Assembly (NCBI GenBank): GCA_020848905.1
Contig: JADLHG010000089.1
Location: 1-47,380, forward strand
From: Deltaproteobacteria bacterium
Lineage (GTDB): Bacteria; Myxococcota_A; Polyangia; GCA-2747355; JADLHG01
Reading direction: 5' to 3'
Length of the DNA: 47,380 bases
Shown: piece by piece, positions 1-8,284 of the stretch
Position numbering within the stretch: the stretch's first letter is position 1
How the letters are laid out: the number at the start of each line of letters is the position of its first letter
The notes under the pieces: model-generated
What the model was told of the DNA's origin: nothing
The model's input: only the letters and a program-made list of their open reading frames with translations
The model's database searches: none
Made by a program: the position numbers and the translations under genes

Positions 1-71
1 AAAGCGCGTGCGGAAACGTCCCGTGGCCAGCCGAGCATTTCGAGACGCTGTCCTCCGCCTGTAACCCAGGG

Positions 72-127
72 GGGCGGACATTTTGGCTGAACAGTTAAGG
101 GCGGACAGAATCGCTGACCATTGACAC
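72..127. mobile_element. Possible terminus of an IS21-like element
   Basis: Two imperfect 27-bp tandem units lie at 72-98 and 99-125. Both begin with GGGCGGACA, followed by GCTGA at the same offset. The second unit runs into TTGACACA, so the other strand would start with TGTCAA. Repeated blocks carrying GCGGACA close to a TG/CA end are, from memory, typical of IS21-like and similar insertion-sequence ends. No transposase is visible in the 71 bases to the left, so only an end or remnant can be claimed. It could instead be an unrelated repeat. Confidence 0.35.
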
Positions 128-152
128 ACCCCGCCGTGATTCTTGCAAGTCT

Positions 153-180
153 AGACCCCTGAGGGTACCCTCAGGGGTCT
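153..180. repeat. Perfect 28-bp palindrome upstream of the pseudokinase gene
   Basis: The two 14-base arms (AGACCCCTGAGGGT and its exact complement) meet without a spacer at 166/167. The centre is 56 bases before the ATG at 222. In DNA it is a symmetric site suited to a dimeric regulator. In RNA it would form a strong hairpin in the leader. No T-run follows it, so it is not a typical intrinsic terminator on either strand. It lies about 25 bases from the IS-like repeats, so it could also be the terminator or boundary of whatever precedes the window. Confidence 0.6.
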
Positions 181-221
181 CGCAAGCGTCCGCCGTGCGT
201 CGGGGCCAACGGGAGTGGAAC

Positions 222-2282
222 ATGCATACCTGCCCGAAGTGCTTTAAGCAGAACCCACCGGAGGCCGCGTTCTGTGGCTTCTGCGGTGCCGGCATGGGTC
301 AGGCAAAGCCTGCCCCCGGCGCCGAGAAGAAGACGGTCTTCGGATACGTCGCCAACTTCGTCCCGCCGCCAGCCGGTGGGGCCCCGGCCACGGCTCCCGC
401 GCCCGCCCCGACTCCATCCGCGCCGGCGGCTGCACCTCCCGTCCAGATGCCGCCGGTCCCCGCAGCCGGGGCCGAGATCCGGGTTCCGGTCGCGCCGCCA
501 CGTCGGCCCTCCACTGCGCACGAAGCCGCACCGCCCGTCGCCGCGGCTCGCTCCGAGGATGGCATCGGCGATCACTATCGCCTGGGCGGCGCGCGAGTGC
601 CGGTGCCCTGCGGCGAGCTCTGCTATGGGTCCGACGCCCGCGACCGCACCGAGGTGGAGATCCTGCTCGTGGATCCCGCCGTCTTCCCATCTCCGCTCGA
701 CATGGAGCGCGCGCGCCGAGAGCTGCGCCAGCTGCAGAAGGCGGAACACCCGGCCATCGTGCGCGTGCTGGACCACGGCAAGACCGAGGACGGCCGCCTC
801 TTCGTGGTAAGCGAGCGGGTGAAGGGCACGTTGCTCAGCGACTTCATCGTCACGGGGCAGCTCCTCGGGCTCGCCGAAGCGCAGAAAGTGGTGCTCGAGG
901 TCGGAAGCGCGCTCGCCGAGGCCCAGAAAGTGGGCGTCGTCCACCGCGACATCGCGCCGCACAACGTGTCGCTGCTGGACGGCTGGACGGTCAAGATCGG
1001 GGGCTTTCCCCTCGCGCCGCCGCTGAAGCGTCACGTCTTCGGCACGCCCGAGTTCATCAGCCCCGAGCAGGCCTCCGGCCGGCCCGTAGACCAGCGGTCC
1101 AACATCTACAGCCTTGGAGCGTTGCTCTTCTACACGCTCACTGGACGCCCCCCCTTCCAGTCCAGCAACGTGGACGAGTTGCTCGAGAAGCACGTGAAGG
1201 AGGAGCCGCCCTCCGTACGGTCGGTGCGCCCGGATCTCAATCTGCCGGGCAGGGTAGACGCGCTGATCCAGAAGGCTCTCTCGAAGAGCTCCAGCCGACG
1301 TCACCTCACGCTGCGGCAGTTCCTCCGCGAGGTGGAGGGACTCACGGGGGGGGCCGACGACGTCGCGGCGGTGGGAGGGGGCGCTCCGCTCTCCTTCGAG
1401 ACGCCGCTGCACGGCATGACGGCGCTCACGGGGGGAGACCGACCGCCCTCGTCGGAGGTGCCGGCCTTGCGTGCAACCCCATCCCGGCCCGCCCTGGGGA
1501 TGGACGAGTGGGCCAGCACGGTGGTGGACGCGCAAACCCTGCCGCCCGAGCCCGACGAGATAGCGCCGCCGACGGGTGAAGAGCTCGTCCCCGCGCCGCA
1601 CCTCGCCAAGACCATGCCTCCTCCGCCGGCGCACATGGCCCCGACGATCCGTCCGGACTTCGGGATTCCGGCGCCCTCGGGGCTGAGTCCCACTCCTTCC
1701 GCCACGGCACCCGTCGCGCCGCCACGGCCGGTCACGGTTCCGCCGCCCATCGGCGCCCACGCGGCCCCCGCGGCCTCGGGGGAGATGACGGGTGGCGGAG
1801 GAGTGACACTTCGGGCGGCCCCACAGCCCGTCGTTCCTCCCCCGTCGGAAACGCGCCCTGCGGCGGCGCCACCACCGACCGCCGCAGCCGCTGCCCAGGG
1901 CGGTCGCCCCGCCTTCCGCGAGACGATGTGGTTCTTCAAGGGCGAGGTCGAGGCGGCCGCGGCGCAGGCCGGCGAGGAATCCGTGGCCCTCGCTCCCGCC
2001 CCCGGCGAGGAAGCCATCAACCCGGCCGAGCTCGCGGGCAAGTACGCCGACGACGGCAGCATGTCCGAAGCCGAGGCGCGCCGGTTGTCGCTGCGGACGG
2101 GCAAGACCCAGATGATGCAGGCGGTCCGCGTACCGGGGGGACCGATGCCGGGCGAGCGGATGGACGCCGAGGATTTCGTCGGCGAGATGAACAAGCGCAC
2201 GCGGATGCTCATCTACGTCGGTATCGCCGCGGTCGTGCTCGTGCTGGTGGGGGTCGGAATCTTCCTCGGCCTCAGGAAGTAG
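222..2282 (+). CDS. Membrane-anchored zinc-ribbon pseudokinase
   Basis: The product is 686 residues. The start is ATG 222, just after GGGAGTGG; an in-frame GTG at 195 has no such site. An N-terminal zinc ribbon has Cys4, Cys7, Cys18 and Cys21. A Pro/Ala-rich linker follows, then a Ser/Thr-kinase-like fold at about 115-390, a second long Pro/Ala-rich region, and one C-terminal transmembrane helix (about 662-684). The kinase fold looks catalytically dead. The beta-3 Lys is Leu148, the glycine-rich loop is not recognisable, the catalytic-loop motif reads HRDIAPHN (241-248, Lys replaced by Ala), and DFG reads GFP (261-263). The activation-segment end (GTPEFISPEQ) and the later fold elements (DQRSNIYSLGALL) are kept, so this is a maintained fold and not a decayed gene. 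A scaffolding or sensing role is inferred. No partner gene is adjacent on the same strand. Confidence 0.85.
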   Translation: MHTCPKCFKQNPPEAAFCGFCGAGMGQAKPAPGAEKKTVFGYVANFVPPPAGGAPATAPAPAPTPSAPAAAPPVQMPPVPAAGAEIRVPVAPPRRPSTAHEAAPPVAAARSEDGIGDHYRLGGARVPVPCGELCYGSDARDRTEVEILLVDPAVFPSPLDMERARRELRQLQKAEHPAIVRVLDHGKTEDGRLFVVSERVKGTLLSDFIVTGQLLGLAEAQKVVLEVGSALAEAQKVGVVHRDIAPHNVSLLDGWTVKIGGFPLAPPLKRHVFGTPEFISPEQASGRPVDQRSNIYSLGALLFYTLTGRPPFQSSNVDELLEKHVKEEPPSVRSVRPDLNLPGRVDALIQKALSKSSSRRHLTLRQFLREVEGLTGGADDVAAVGGGAPLSFETPLHGMTALTGGDRPPSSEVPALRATPSRPALGMDEWASTVVDAQTLPPEPDEIAPPTGEELVPAPHLAKTMPPPPAHMAPTIRPDFGIPAPSGLSPTPSATAPVAPPRPVTVPPPIGAHAAPAASGEMTGGGGVTLRAAPQPVVPPPSETRPAAAPPPTAAAAAQGGRPAFRETMWFFKGEVEAAAAQAGEESVALAPAPGEEAINPAELAGKYADDGSMSEAEARRLSLRTGKTQMMQAVRVPGGPMPGERMDAEDFVGEMNKRTRMLIYVGIAAVVLVLVGVGIFLGLRK

Positions 2283-2321
2283 CAGCGCCCTCTCGGCCGG
2301 AGGCCTCGTCGCGCTCCGGCG

Positions 2322-3251
2322 TCAAACCTTCGCCACGTCCTCGCCGTCGAGCTTGATCACCATCGTGCCGAGGAGCACGCGGAGGCTCCCCTTGCCATCC
2401 ACCTCCTGCACCGTCCCGGTCTTACCGGCGAACACGCCGCGGACGACCCGCACGTGGTCGTGCTTGGACAGGCCCTTCGACTTCGTGCGAACCGCTTCCT
2501 CCTGGAGGGTCTTGCGCATGGACACGAAGTCGTTGTCCCGGCTCCAGGCCACGTAGTGCAGCACCGGGAGCAGCGCGCCCAGCAGGCGCGCGGAGACCGT
2601 CGCGAAGGTCGGCTCGGCCAGCGTCGGATCCTCGCGCGAGAAGCGACGACCCACCGCCACCCAGCTGTGGGTCGCGGGGAGCTCTCGAATCAGCTCCTGC
2701 AGCGCCTCATCCCCGAGCTCCGCGGTCGCAATCGACGCTCGCCCGTCGATGCCCAGGGCGAACTCCTCGGGCAAGCCTCGCAGCAGCGACAGCAGCTTCT
2801 CGCGCACGAAGAAGTCCTGCGTCTTCCGCTGGAGGTTCTCGCGGTCCACGGCGGCGTCCGCGTGCAGCTTGAGCGCCACCTCGAGCCCCTTCGCATCCAC
2901 CATCAGCGAGAGGAAGATATGGTTCCGTAGCGGAGACGGATCCTCGATCAGCGACGCGATGGTGCGTTGCCGATCGATAATCCGGTCGAGCTCGCAGCGC
3001 GCCTCCTTGTTGCGGGAGAAGAAGAGGTACTGGTTCTCGACGCGGTGCTGGTTCCAGAGCGCCGGATGCTCGGCGCTGGTTTCGCACTCGAGCAGCGAGC
3101 CGTCCGGCGCGACCATGAGCGGGTTCAGGTCTCGTCCCAGTCCGAGGAGCTTCTGCTTGACCTGAAGGCGCTCCAGGTTGAAGACGTTGCTCCGCCACTT
3201 CCGCTCTAGAAAGGCGTCGAAGTCCGCTGGCGTGAAACCCTGGAATGGCAC
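2322..3251 (-). CDS. Conserved hypothetical protein with C-terminal KOW motif
   Basis: The product is 309 residues with no signal peptide or membrane segment. The last 50 residues form a KOW-like unit (HDHVRVVRGVFAGKTGTVQE), the beta-barrel motif of NusG, ribosomal L24/L26 and other RNA- or ribosome-binding proteins. The first 250 residues are mostly helical and charged, and I do not recognise a family. The start is GTG 3251 with no clear Shine-Dalgarno. The gene converges with the pseudokinase gene, 39 bases between stops, and lies 31 bases downstream of the dehydrogenase-like gene. A role in transcription or translation is inferred from the KOW motif only. Confidence 0.75.
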   Translation of the reverse strand: MPFQGFTPADFDAFLERKWRSNVFNLERLQVKQKLLGLGRDLNPLMVAPDGSLLECETSAEHPALWNQHRVENQYLFFSRNKEARCELDRIIDRQRTIASLIEDPSPLRNHIFLSLMVDAKGLEVALKLHADAAVDRENLQRKTQDFFVREKLLSLLRGLPEEFALGIDGRASIATAELGDEALQELIRELPATHSWVAVGRRFSREDPTLAEPTFATVSARLLGALLPVLHYVAWSRDNDFVSMRKTLQEEAVRTKSKGLSKHDHVRVVRGVFAGKTGTVQEVDGKGSLRVLLGTMVIKLDGEDVAKV

Positions 3252-3282
3252 GCCGGGAGAGTATCGGGGGGAAGCGCCACCG

Positions 3283-4350
3283 TCAATCGACAGCGGGAGA
3301 GGGCAGTCCTGGGTCGGGGGTCTGCGCCAGATAGACGGGCCACCGCTCCGCGCGCTCGTGGGCGAACGCCGCCCCTCGGGCCGCCAGCTCCTGGAGGGTG
3401 AGAGGCTCGATCCACGACGCCACCTCTACACGCCGATGGACGACCATAGCGGCTAGCTCGAGAGCGAGCTGCGGGTGCAGGGAGCGGATCCACCGTAGCG
3501 GCGCACCGCCTTCGAGCAGCCGCGGAAGCGCGGCCGACGCTCCGTCTCCAACGCGCAGCGCCGCGCTGGCGAAGGTCCACGAGCGCGCCTCTCGCCGCAG
3601 TCTCTCGGAGGCCTCCAGGGAGGGCGCAGCCGGGTCGAGATCCAGCAGGTGGTAGCGCCCTCCGGGCAGGTCGCCTGGCTCGGGCGCAGCATGGGAGACC
3701 GAACACCCCGGCGGGGCCGCCGCGGTCGAGGCCATCGGGTGCACCCAGTGGGGACGGAGCCCCGCCGCGCGCAAGGTCTGGAGCGGCAGCGCCCCCGGCC
3801 CCACCGGGCCGAAGAAAACGACCACGTCGCCCGGAACCATCCCGACCGTTGCGGTGGCCTGATACGTGGGTCCGGCGAGCGCCAGCAGCACGACCACCTC
3901 GGCAACGTTCGCCCCGTCGGGGAGCCCCGGCGCCAGGAAGCTTTCGGGGAGAAGGGTCTCTCGGGCGAAGCCGCCGGGGACGTCGAGGCCCGGTCGTCGC
4001 GGGGCGAGGCAGGCCAGGTGCTGCGCTCCCTGGCAGGCCGAGCAGGCTCCGCAGGGGAGGAAACCGCCGCAGAGGAGGCGTCTCCCGGCCTCGGTGCGCC
4101 CGACGAGCACGCCCCCCGGGACGCGCGGAAAGCAGGCGCCGGTCGCCGGCTCTGCCGCTCCCGCCAGCTCCTCCAGAGACGGGGCGCAGGCCTCGACGAC
4201 GAGGCGAACCCAACCTTCGGCTTCGGGTTGCGGGAGTCGCTCGCGATCCGTCACGAGCCACGGGCCGAGAGGCGACCTCTGCACGACGCACAGGCCCGAA
4301 AGGGGCGCTGAGCCGGTGCGTGCCCCAGAGGAGAGGAGTCCCGGGGTCAA
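3283..4350 (-). CDS. Zinc-dependent alcohol dehydrogenase-like (MDR family) protein
   Basis: The product resembles medium-chain dehydrogenase/reductases. It has a GroES-like N-terminal half with a Cys-rich lobe (CGACSACQGAQHLAC) like the structural zinc site of alcohol dehydrogenases, and a Rossmann-like segment (VVVFFGPVGPGALPLQTL) with a partial GxGxxG. The catalytic zinc ligands are hard to identify, so activity is uncertain. The start is ambiguous: no ATG fits, TTG 4350 follows the upstream stop closely, and GTG 4284 is also possible. A GTG at 4458 has a good ribosome site but would overlap the upstream small gene by about 100 bases and adds unrelated sequence. Substrate unknown. Confidence 0.6.
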   Translation of the reverse strand: MTPGLLSSGARTGSAPLSGLCVVQRSPLGPWLVTDRERLPQPEAEGWVRLVVEACAPSLEELAGAAEPATGACFPRVPGGVLVGRTEAGRRLLCGGFLPCGACSACQGAQHLACLAPRRPGLDVPGGFARETLLPESFLAPGLPDGANVAEVVVLLALAGPTYQATATVGMVPGDVVVFFGPVGPGALPLQTLRAAGLRPHWVHPMASTAAAPPGCSVSHAAPEPGDLPGGRYHLLDLDPAAPSLEASERLRREARSWTFASAALRVGDGASAALPRLLEGGAPLRWIRSLHPQLALELAAMVVHRRVEVASWIEPLTLQELAARGAAFAHERAERWPVYLAQTPDPGLPSPAVD

Positions 4351-4354
4351 GGCC

Positions 4355-4600
4355 CTAGTCCACGACCTCGTCCACGTCGATCTCGTTCGTATCCTCTGCC
4401 ACGCTGTCTGCTCCGAAGCTTGCGTGCTCGTGGGTCGCAGCGGCGCGAGATCCGGCACCTCGCGCCCCTCCCCGAGCTGCTCCCGGAGGCGCCGCTTCGG
4501 GCGCGGGCTCGGTGCGCTCGAGTGCGGCCAGCTCCGCAGCTCGTCCCTGGCGCGTCTTGTACCGGTCGAGAGCCTGACAGAGGTCTTCGTAGGAGATCAT
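4355..4600 (-). CDS. Small acidic-tailed hypothetical protein
   Basis: The product is about 81 residues from ATG 4600, which sits 11 bases after GGAAGGG; a GTG at 4612 overlaps that site and is less likely. The N-terminus (MISYEDLCQALDRYKTRQGR) looks like a short amphipathic helix. A low-complexity Ala/Gly/Pro linker follows, then an acidic tail (EDTNEIDVDEVVD). There are no cysteines and no membrane segment. The conserved-looking ends with a variable middle suggest a short adaptor, but no family is recognised. It lies a few bases upstream of the dehydrogenase-like gene and is probably co-transcribed with it. Confidence 0.6.
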   Translation of the reverse strand: MISYEDLCQALDRYKTRQGRAAELAALERTEPAPEAAPPGAARGGARGAGSRAAATHEHASFGADSVAEDTNEIDVDEVVD

Positions 4601-4742
4601 GTCGCGTTGCACCCTTCCCGTGGAGACGCCTCATCGTAGCCGCCGGGCGACGCCGAGACAATCCTGCCGTACCGCCCCGCCGCAGCGTCACTTGGCGTTG
4701 CGAACCGTTGCCCGTGGCGACGCCCGCTCAAAGGACCTCAAC

Positions 4743-5303
4743 TCAGTCGACGATGGGCAAGCGTAGGTGCACGGACTGCGCGCCGCGCACGAGGTGCACC
4801 GTGAGCTCCTCTCGGGCCCCCGCTGCGCTCCAGACGGCCATGAACTCTTCCGGCCGCTCGATGGGGCGGCCGTTGACAGCCCGGACGATGTCTCCGGCCA
4901 GAAGCTCCCCCGGACCCCGGTAGGCCCGCACTCGCCAACCGAAGAACCGCCCGCGACGGAACGTCGGGCGAACGTCGATGAGCGCAATGAAGCGCTGAGC
5001 CCCCGCTCGGAGCCAGTCCGCAAACCCCCCGCGGCGCAGCGCCGCGCGCCCGTCAGGCAGACGGACGACGAAGAGCGCCGACGACGAGGAACCTTCCTCG
5101 GGCGGGGCAGGCGCCACGCCGGCGGAGGCTGCACGGGGCACGGACGCCACATTTCCGGGCGGAATGACGGGGGACGATTGCGCGGGGGGAGGGGAGGAGT
5201 GTGCGGCACATCCGGCGAGCGCCACGACGACCAGGAAGCTTCCCCGGGCGCTCGCCGGATGTACCTCGGTCCCATCGGTGGAAAATGGTCGGCGAAGGCG
5301 CAT
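4743..5303 (-). CDS. PDZ-domain lipoprotein
   Basis: The product is 186 residues. A short hydrophobic stretch ends in a lipobox (VVVALAGC, Cys32), so it is probably a lipoprotein on the envelope side. A Pro/Ser-rich spacer follows. The C-terminal half is a PDZ-like domain of the GspC or HtrA type, with GELLAGDIVRAVNGRPIERP as the characteristic beta-alpha segment. The ATG at 5303 lies 9 bases after the tmk stop, so it is likely in the tmk operon. No protease domain is present. It may act as an adaptor in secretion or proteolysis, but the partner is unknown. Confidence 0.7.
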   Translation of the reverse strand: MRLRRPFSTDGTEVHPASARGSFLVVVALAGCAAHSSPPPAQSSPVIPPGNVASVPRAASAGVAPAPPEEGSSSSALFVVRLPDGRAALRRGGFADWLRAGAQRFIALIDVRPTFRRGRFFGWRVRAYRGPGELLAGDIVRAVNGRPIERPEEFMAVWSAAGAREELTVHLVRGAQSVHLRLPIVD

Positions 5304-5312
5304 TTTCCGCCC

Positions 5313-5969
5313 CTACGCTGGCAGACCCGTGGGCGCGCCGCAAATTTTTTCTACCGCGAGGAAGATCTCCTCGCCCACCACCAGCACGGGTTGTGTCCCG
5401 TCGATGCGCACAGCGCGAGGTGCCCGGCCGTGGATCGCGCCTCGGTCGGCGGATCCCCCGAGGAGGGCCTCGTAGGACGCTGCGACCCTCCGCTGCTGTT
5501 CCATCGGGTCGAAGATCTCCCGTGGCCCGCCCCGCTGCGCGAGCCGGGTCTGCGCCACCTCGGGGACCACGTCGAGCCAGACGGTAAGGTCGGCGTCGGG
5601 GGCGTGCCGGTTGAGCTCGGCCACCCACGCTGGATCCAGATCTAGACTCTGGTAGGCCAAGGACGAGTATACGTACCGATCGCTCACGACGTGGATCCCT
5701 GCCTCGAGCTGCGGCTGGATCTCTCGGGCCAGATGATCCAACCGGTCGGCCGCGAAGAGCAGGGCGAGCGTGGCGCGCGAAACCCCTCCCGCCCCACCTC
5801 GCAGCGCCTCGCGCGCCAGCCGGCCGATCGGCCCGTCCGTGGGCTCGCGGGTCAGGTACGCCGGCAGGCCAGCGGCCACGAGGCGTTCCACGAGAAGGCG
5901 GGCCTGCGTCGTCGTCCCCGCGCCGTCCAGTCCCTCGAGCGCGATCAAGCGGCCCCGCGGTGGCGTCAC
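5313..5969 (-). CDS. tmk: Thymidylate kinase
   Basis: dTMP kinase phosphorylates dTMP to dTDP in the dTTP pathway in the cytoplasm. The GTG start at 5969 overlaps the TGA of the upstream gene (GTGA), giving 218 residues, the usual family length. The P-loop region reads EGLDGAGTTTQ (12-22): the canonical Walker A Lys is Thr19, confirmed on the DNA as ACG codons. Other family features are intact, including the DRY-type motif (SDRYVYSSLAYQ) and the LID-like region. The surrounding sequence is too conserved for a pseudogene. How the Lys loss is compensated is not visible. Confidence 0.9.
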   Translation of the reverse strand: MTPPRGRLIALEGLDGAGTTTQARLLVERLVAAGLPAYLTREPTDGPIGRLAREALRGGAGGVSRATLALLFAADRLDHLAREIQPQLEAGIHVVSDRYVYSSLAYQSLDLDPAWVAELNRHAPDADLTVWLDVVPEVAQTRLAQRGGPREIFDPMEQQRRVAASYEALLGGSADRGAIHGRAPRAVRIDGTQPVLVVGEEIFLAVEKICGAPTGLPA

Positions 5970-7597
5970 GTGAGGTCTCGTCGGCGACGCCCCACGCGAA
6001 GGGCCCAGAAGACCACCGTCAACGCCACGGCCAGCGCGCCTCCCAGCAGGATCGACCACCGCCGGCGGGCCGCCATGCGCTCGTAGATCGCCTTCTCGTC
6101 GCTCGCCTGCCCCGGGGCGAGCAGCGCGGCGGCGCGGGACTGCCACTCGCCGCGCCCCCCTTGCGCGCGGTCCCGCAGGGCCTCCGCCATGGCCCTCCGG
6201 GCCTTCATGAGGTCCCTCGCCCGCCCCTCCGGAAGGAGGTGCAGGGCGACGGTCAGCAGGTGAACGGCCTCGTCGTACCGACGGGCCTCCAGGAGCTCTG
6301 TCCCTCGCTTGCCGAAGATGCGCGCCATGTGCGGCGCCTGCGGATGATCCGGCGCGTTCGCGAGGAGCTCCCCGAAGCGAGCGAGCGCCGGCTCCAGCCT
6401 CCCGCCCCGCACCATCGCCTCGGCGCGAAGATACTCGCCCCGCTGACGCTCCTCCCTACGCTGGTCCTGAAGACGGAAGAGTCGCTCCGCCAGCTCGCGA
6501 GGACCGTAGTCTCTCTTGAGGTGACGCAGGCGCTCCTCCCCCGCGGCGGGCGTCGCAGATCGCCGCGGCGTCGCAGGCTCCTCCTCCAGAAGGCGCGCCG
6601 CGAGCGCGTGGTGCGCGAGCTGCCGATAGGTCATGTAAAGGGCCTGCTCGTCGTCGGTCTTCTTGCCGCCGGGCAGCTTCAGGCGTCGCTTCTCCTCCTT
6701 CGGCGGGGCGCCCGTCACGTAGCGCAGCGTGGCCCAGCGCGCGGCCTGCCGCACTTCCCTCGTCGGGGAGTCCACGAGCTTCACCACGCCGTCCACCGCC
6801 GCCGGGTCGCGCACCTCGCCGTAGGCCATCAGGATCGCCGCGAGCAGTACAGGGTCCGTCTGCTGGAGCGCGAGCTCGGGCCGGGCACGGTTCATCCGGT
6901 CGAGCTGATACGCCGCGTACCGGGTGATCTTGTAGGCCAGAGGATCGGTCGTCGCGCGCGCCCGCACGAGCGCCGGCACCGCCCGGTCGCCCATCCCGCG
7001 CAGAAGGCGCCCACACTCGTCCCGGTAGGCCCCCTGGTGCCGGAAGGCAAAATGGAGCAGCGCCGCCGCCGCGTCGGGGTGGCCCGTCCCCGCGATGGCC
7101 CGCATCAGTGCGACCGTATACCGTGCGTCGGCGATGGCCCGCAGCGCCGCGCTCCCTCGCGCGACCCGCGACGGAGGCATCAGCAGCGCCTCGAGCCAGT
7201 CGGCCTCGGCCCTGCCGGCGCCCGTGGAGTCGAATCGTCCGGCGCGATCCGGCACCAGCGCCCCGAGCGCCCGCAGGGTCCCCTTCTGCTCCTCGGCGGA
7301 GCAAGTCGTCGGGCGGTTCAGCTCCGTCACGAGCAACGGCAGATCCCCCGCCGTGGCTGTCGAGAGCTCGCGCAGGGCACTTCGCCGCTCCGCGGTGATT
7401 GCGGACCCGAGCTGTCTGCGAAGCGCGGCGAGTCGGCCGACTTGCAGCCGGGCCGCACGTCCCGTGAAGCGGTGAAAGGGAGAGGTTGGCGCGCCGGAAG
7501 AGGCGAACGCCGGGGCCGCGCCCGGAAGGCCCGAAGCCGCCAGGCAAGCGAGCGCACAGGAAGCGATCGTCGAACGCTTGAGCCTCTGCAGTGCCAT
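5966..7597 (-). CDS. Envelope protein with HEAT-like and TPR-like repeats
   Basis: The product is 543 residues. An N-terminal signal peptide (to about residue 32, ending near PAFA) is followed by a long helical region with HEAT-like units (DPAAVDGVVKLVDSPTREVR, DRAVPALVRAR), a TPR-like block near 390-470 (YLRAEAMVRGGRLEPALARF), and a C-terminal transmembrane helix (about 515-535) ending in Arg-rich residues. This topology puts the repeats outside the cytoplasm, anchored in the inner membrane. Its stop overlaps the tmk start by 4 bases, so the two are translationally coupled. No enzymatic domain is seen. A scaffold role is inferred from the repeats. Confidence 0.75.
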   Translation of the reverse strand: MALQRLKRSTIASCALACLAASGLPGAAPAFASSGAPTSPFHRFTGRAARLQVGRLAALRRQLGSAITAERRSALRELSTATAGDLPLLVTELNRPTTCSAEEQKGTLRALGALVPDRAGRFDSTGAGRAEADWLEALLMPPSRVARGSAALRAIADARYTVALMRAIAGTGHPDAAAALLHFAFRHQGAYRDECGRLLRGMGDRAVPALVRARATTDPLAYKITRYAAYQLDRMNRARPELALQQTDPVLLAAILMAYGEVRDPAAVDGVVKLVDSPTREVRQAARWATLRYVTGAPPKEEKRRLKLPGGKKTDDEQALYMTYRQLAHHALAARLLEEEPATPRRSATPAAGEERLRHLKRDYGPRELAERLFRLQDQRREERQRGEYLRAEAMVRGGRLEPALARFGELLANAPDHPQAPHMARIFGKRGTELLEARRYDEAVHLLTVALHLLPEGRARDLMKARRAMAEALRDRAQGGRGEWQSRAAALLAPGQASDEKAIYERMAARRRWSILLGGALAVALTVVFWALRVGRRRRDLT

Positions 7598-7693
7598 GGA
7601 CGCCGCTCCCGCACCTCGGCTGGCCCAACGGCTCGAGGAGTAACAGAGCGCGTGCGAGGGTGTCCAGTTTTTGGCGGGTGACCTAGAGGCCGC

Positions 7694-8068
7694 TCAGTGC
7701 ACGAGAGCCGTCCCCCGCGGACTATCCGAGGCCAGCACGCGCCCGAGCACTGCCTCTTCGGCAGCTGATCCAAGCTCGCGAAAGCGAACTCCCATGCCTA
7801 CCATGCGCCGGTACTGGCCACCATCTCCGTAGTCGAGGGAGTAGTGGTTCCGCACGGTGCCGAGCAGGCACAGCGCCCGCTCGCCGTGCGCGCCGGCGAA
7901 CCAGATCCGGATCAGACTGCCGAGGGGCAGGAGCGTCTGGGTCTCGAGAAACACCCCGCCCTCCGAGATGTTTCGTGCGAGGCAGGTGACCGTCCCGTGG
8001 AGGACCGATTCCACGGTGAGGGGAACGGCGATGTTGAGTCGGAGAAAGCTGCGTCGATCGTGGGTCAT
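7694..8068 (-). CDS. PilZ-domain protein
   Basis: The product is 124 residues from ATG 8068, preceded by AAGGACGG; longer in-frame starts add sequence without family similarity. It is a single PilZ domain. The RxxxR motif is present (DRRSFLRL, residues 3-10) and the second motif is NISEGG, so both c-di-GMP-binding signatures look intact. It probably senses c-di-GMP to tune motility or surface behaviour in the cytoplasm. It is divergent from the bifunctional-nuclease gene across a 216-base spacer. Confidence 0.85.
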   Translation of the reverse strand: MTHDRRSFLRLNIAVPLTVESVLHGTVTCLARNISEGGVFLETQTLLPLGSLIRIWFAGAHGERALCLLGTVRNHYSLDYGDGGQYRRMVGMGVRFRELGSAAEEAVLGRVLASDSPRGTALVH

Positions 8069-8187
8069 GAACCGTCCTTGTGTAGGACCACCATCGGGCA
8101 GTAGCCCAATGAAGTCAAAAAACCTACATCCGCCTACTTCCTTCGTAGCTCGGCGAGAGCTCAAAGACGGTATTCCGACCGGTCGCC

Positions 8188-8217
8188 TTGACCCCCTCGG
8201 AGGGGGGATGGTAGATT
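8188..8217 (+). promoter_or_regulatory. Candidate sigma70-type promoter
   Basis: TTGACC (8188-8193), an 18-base spacer and TAGATT (8212-8217) point at the gene starting at 8285 and imply a leader of about 60 bases. This is the best hexamer pair in the 216-base divergent spacer between the PilZ gene and the nuclease-family gene. Confidence 0.4.
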
Positions 8218-8284
8218 TCAAAAAGCTCGTCAGTTGGCGATCTTAGTCCAGCAGCCCTGGAGATTTTCGTGAAAGGTTCACGCC

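Noticed and set aside
171-1760. Long open frame on the minus strand across the pseudokinase gene
   Set aside because: It is Arg/Gly-rich antisense sequence with no domain, a side effect of high GC; the plus-strand frame has a zinc ribbon, kinase fold and membrane helix.
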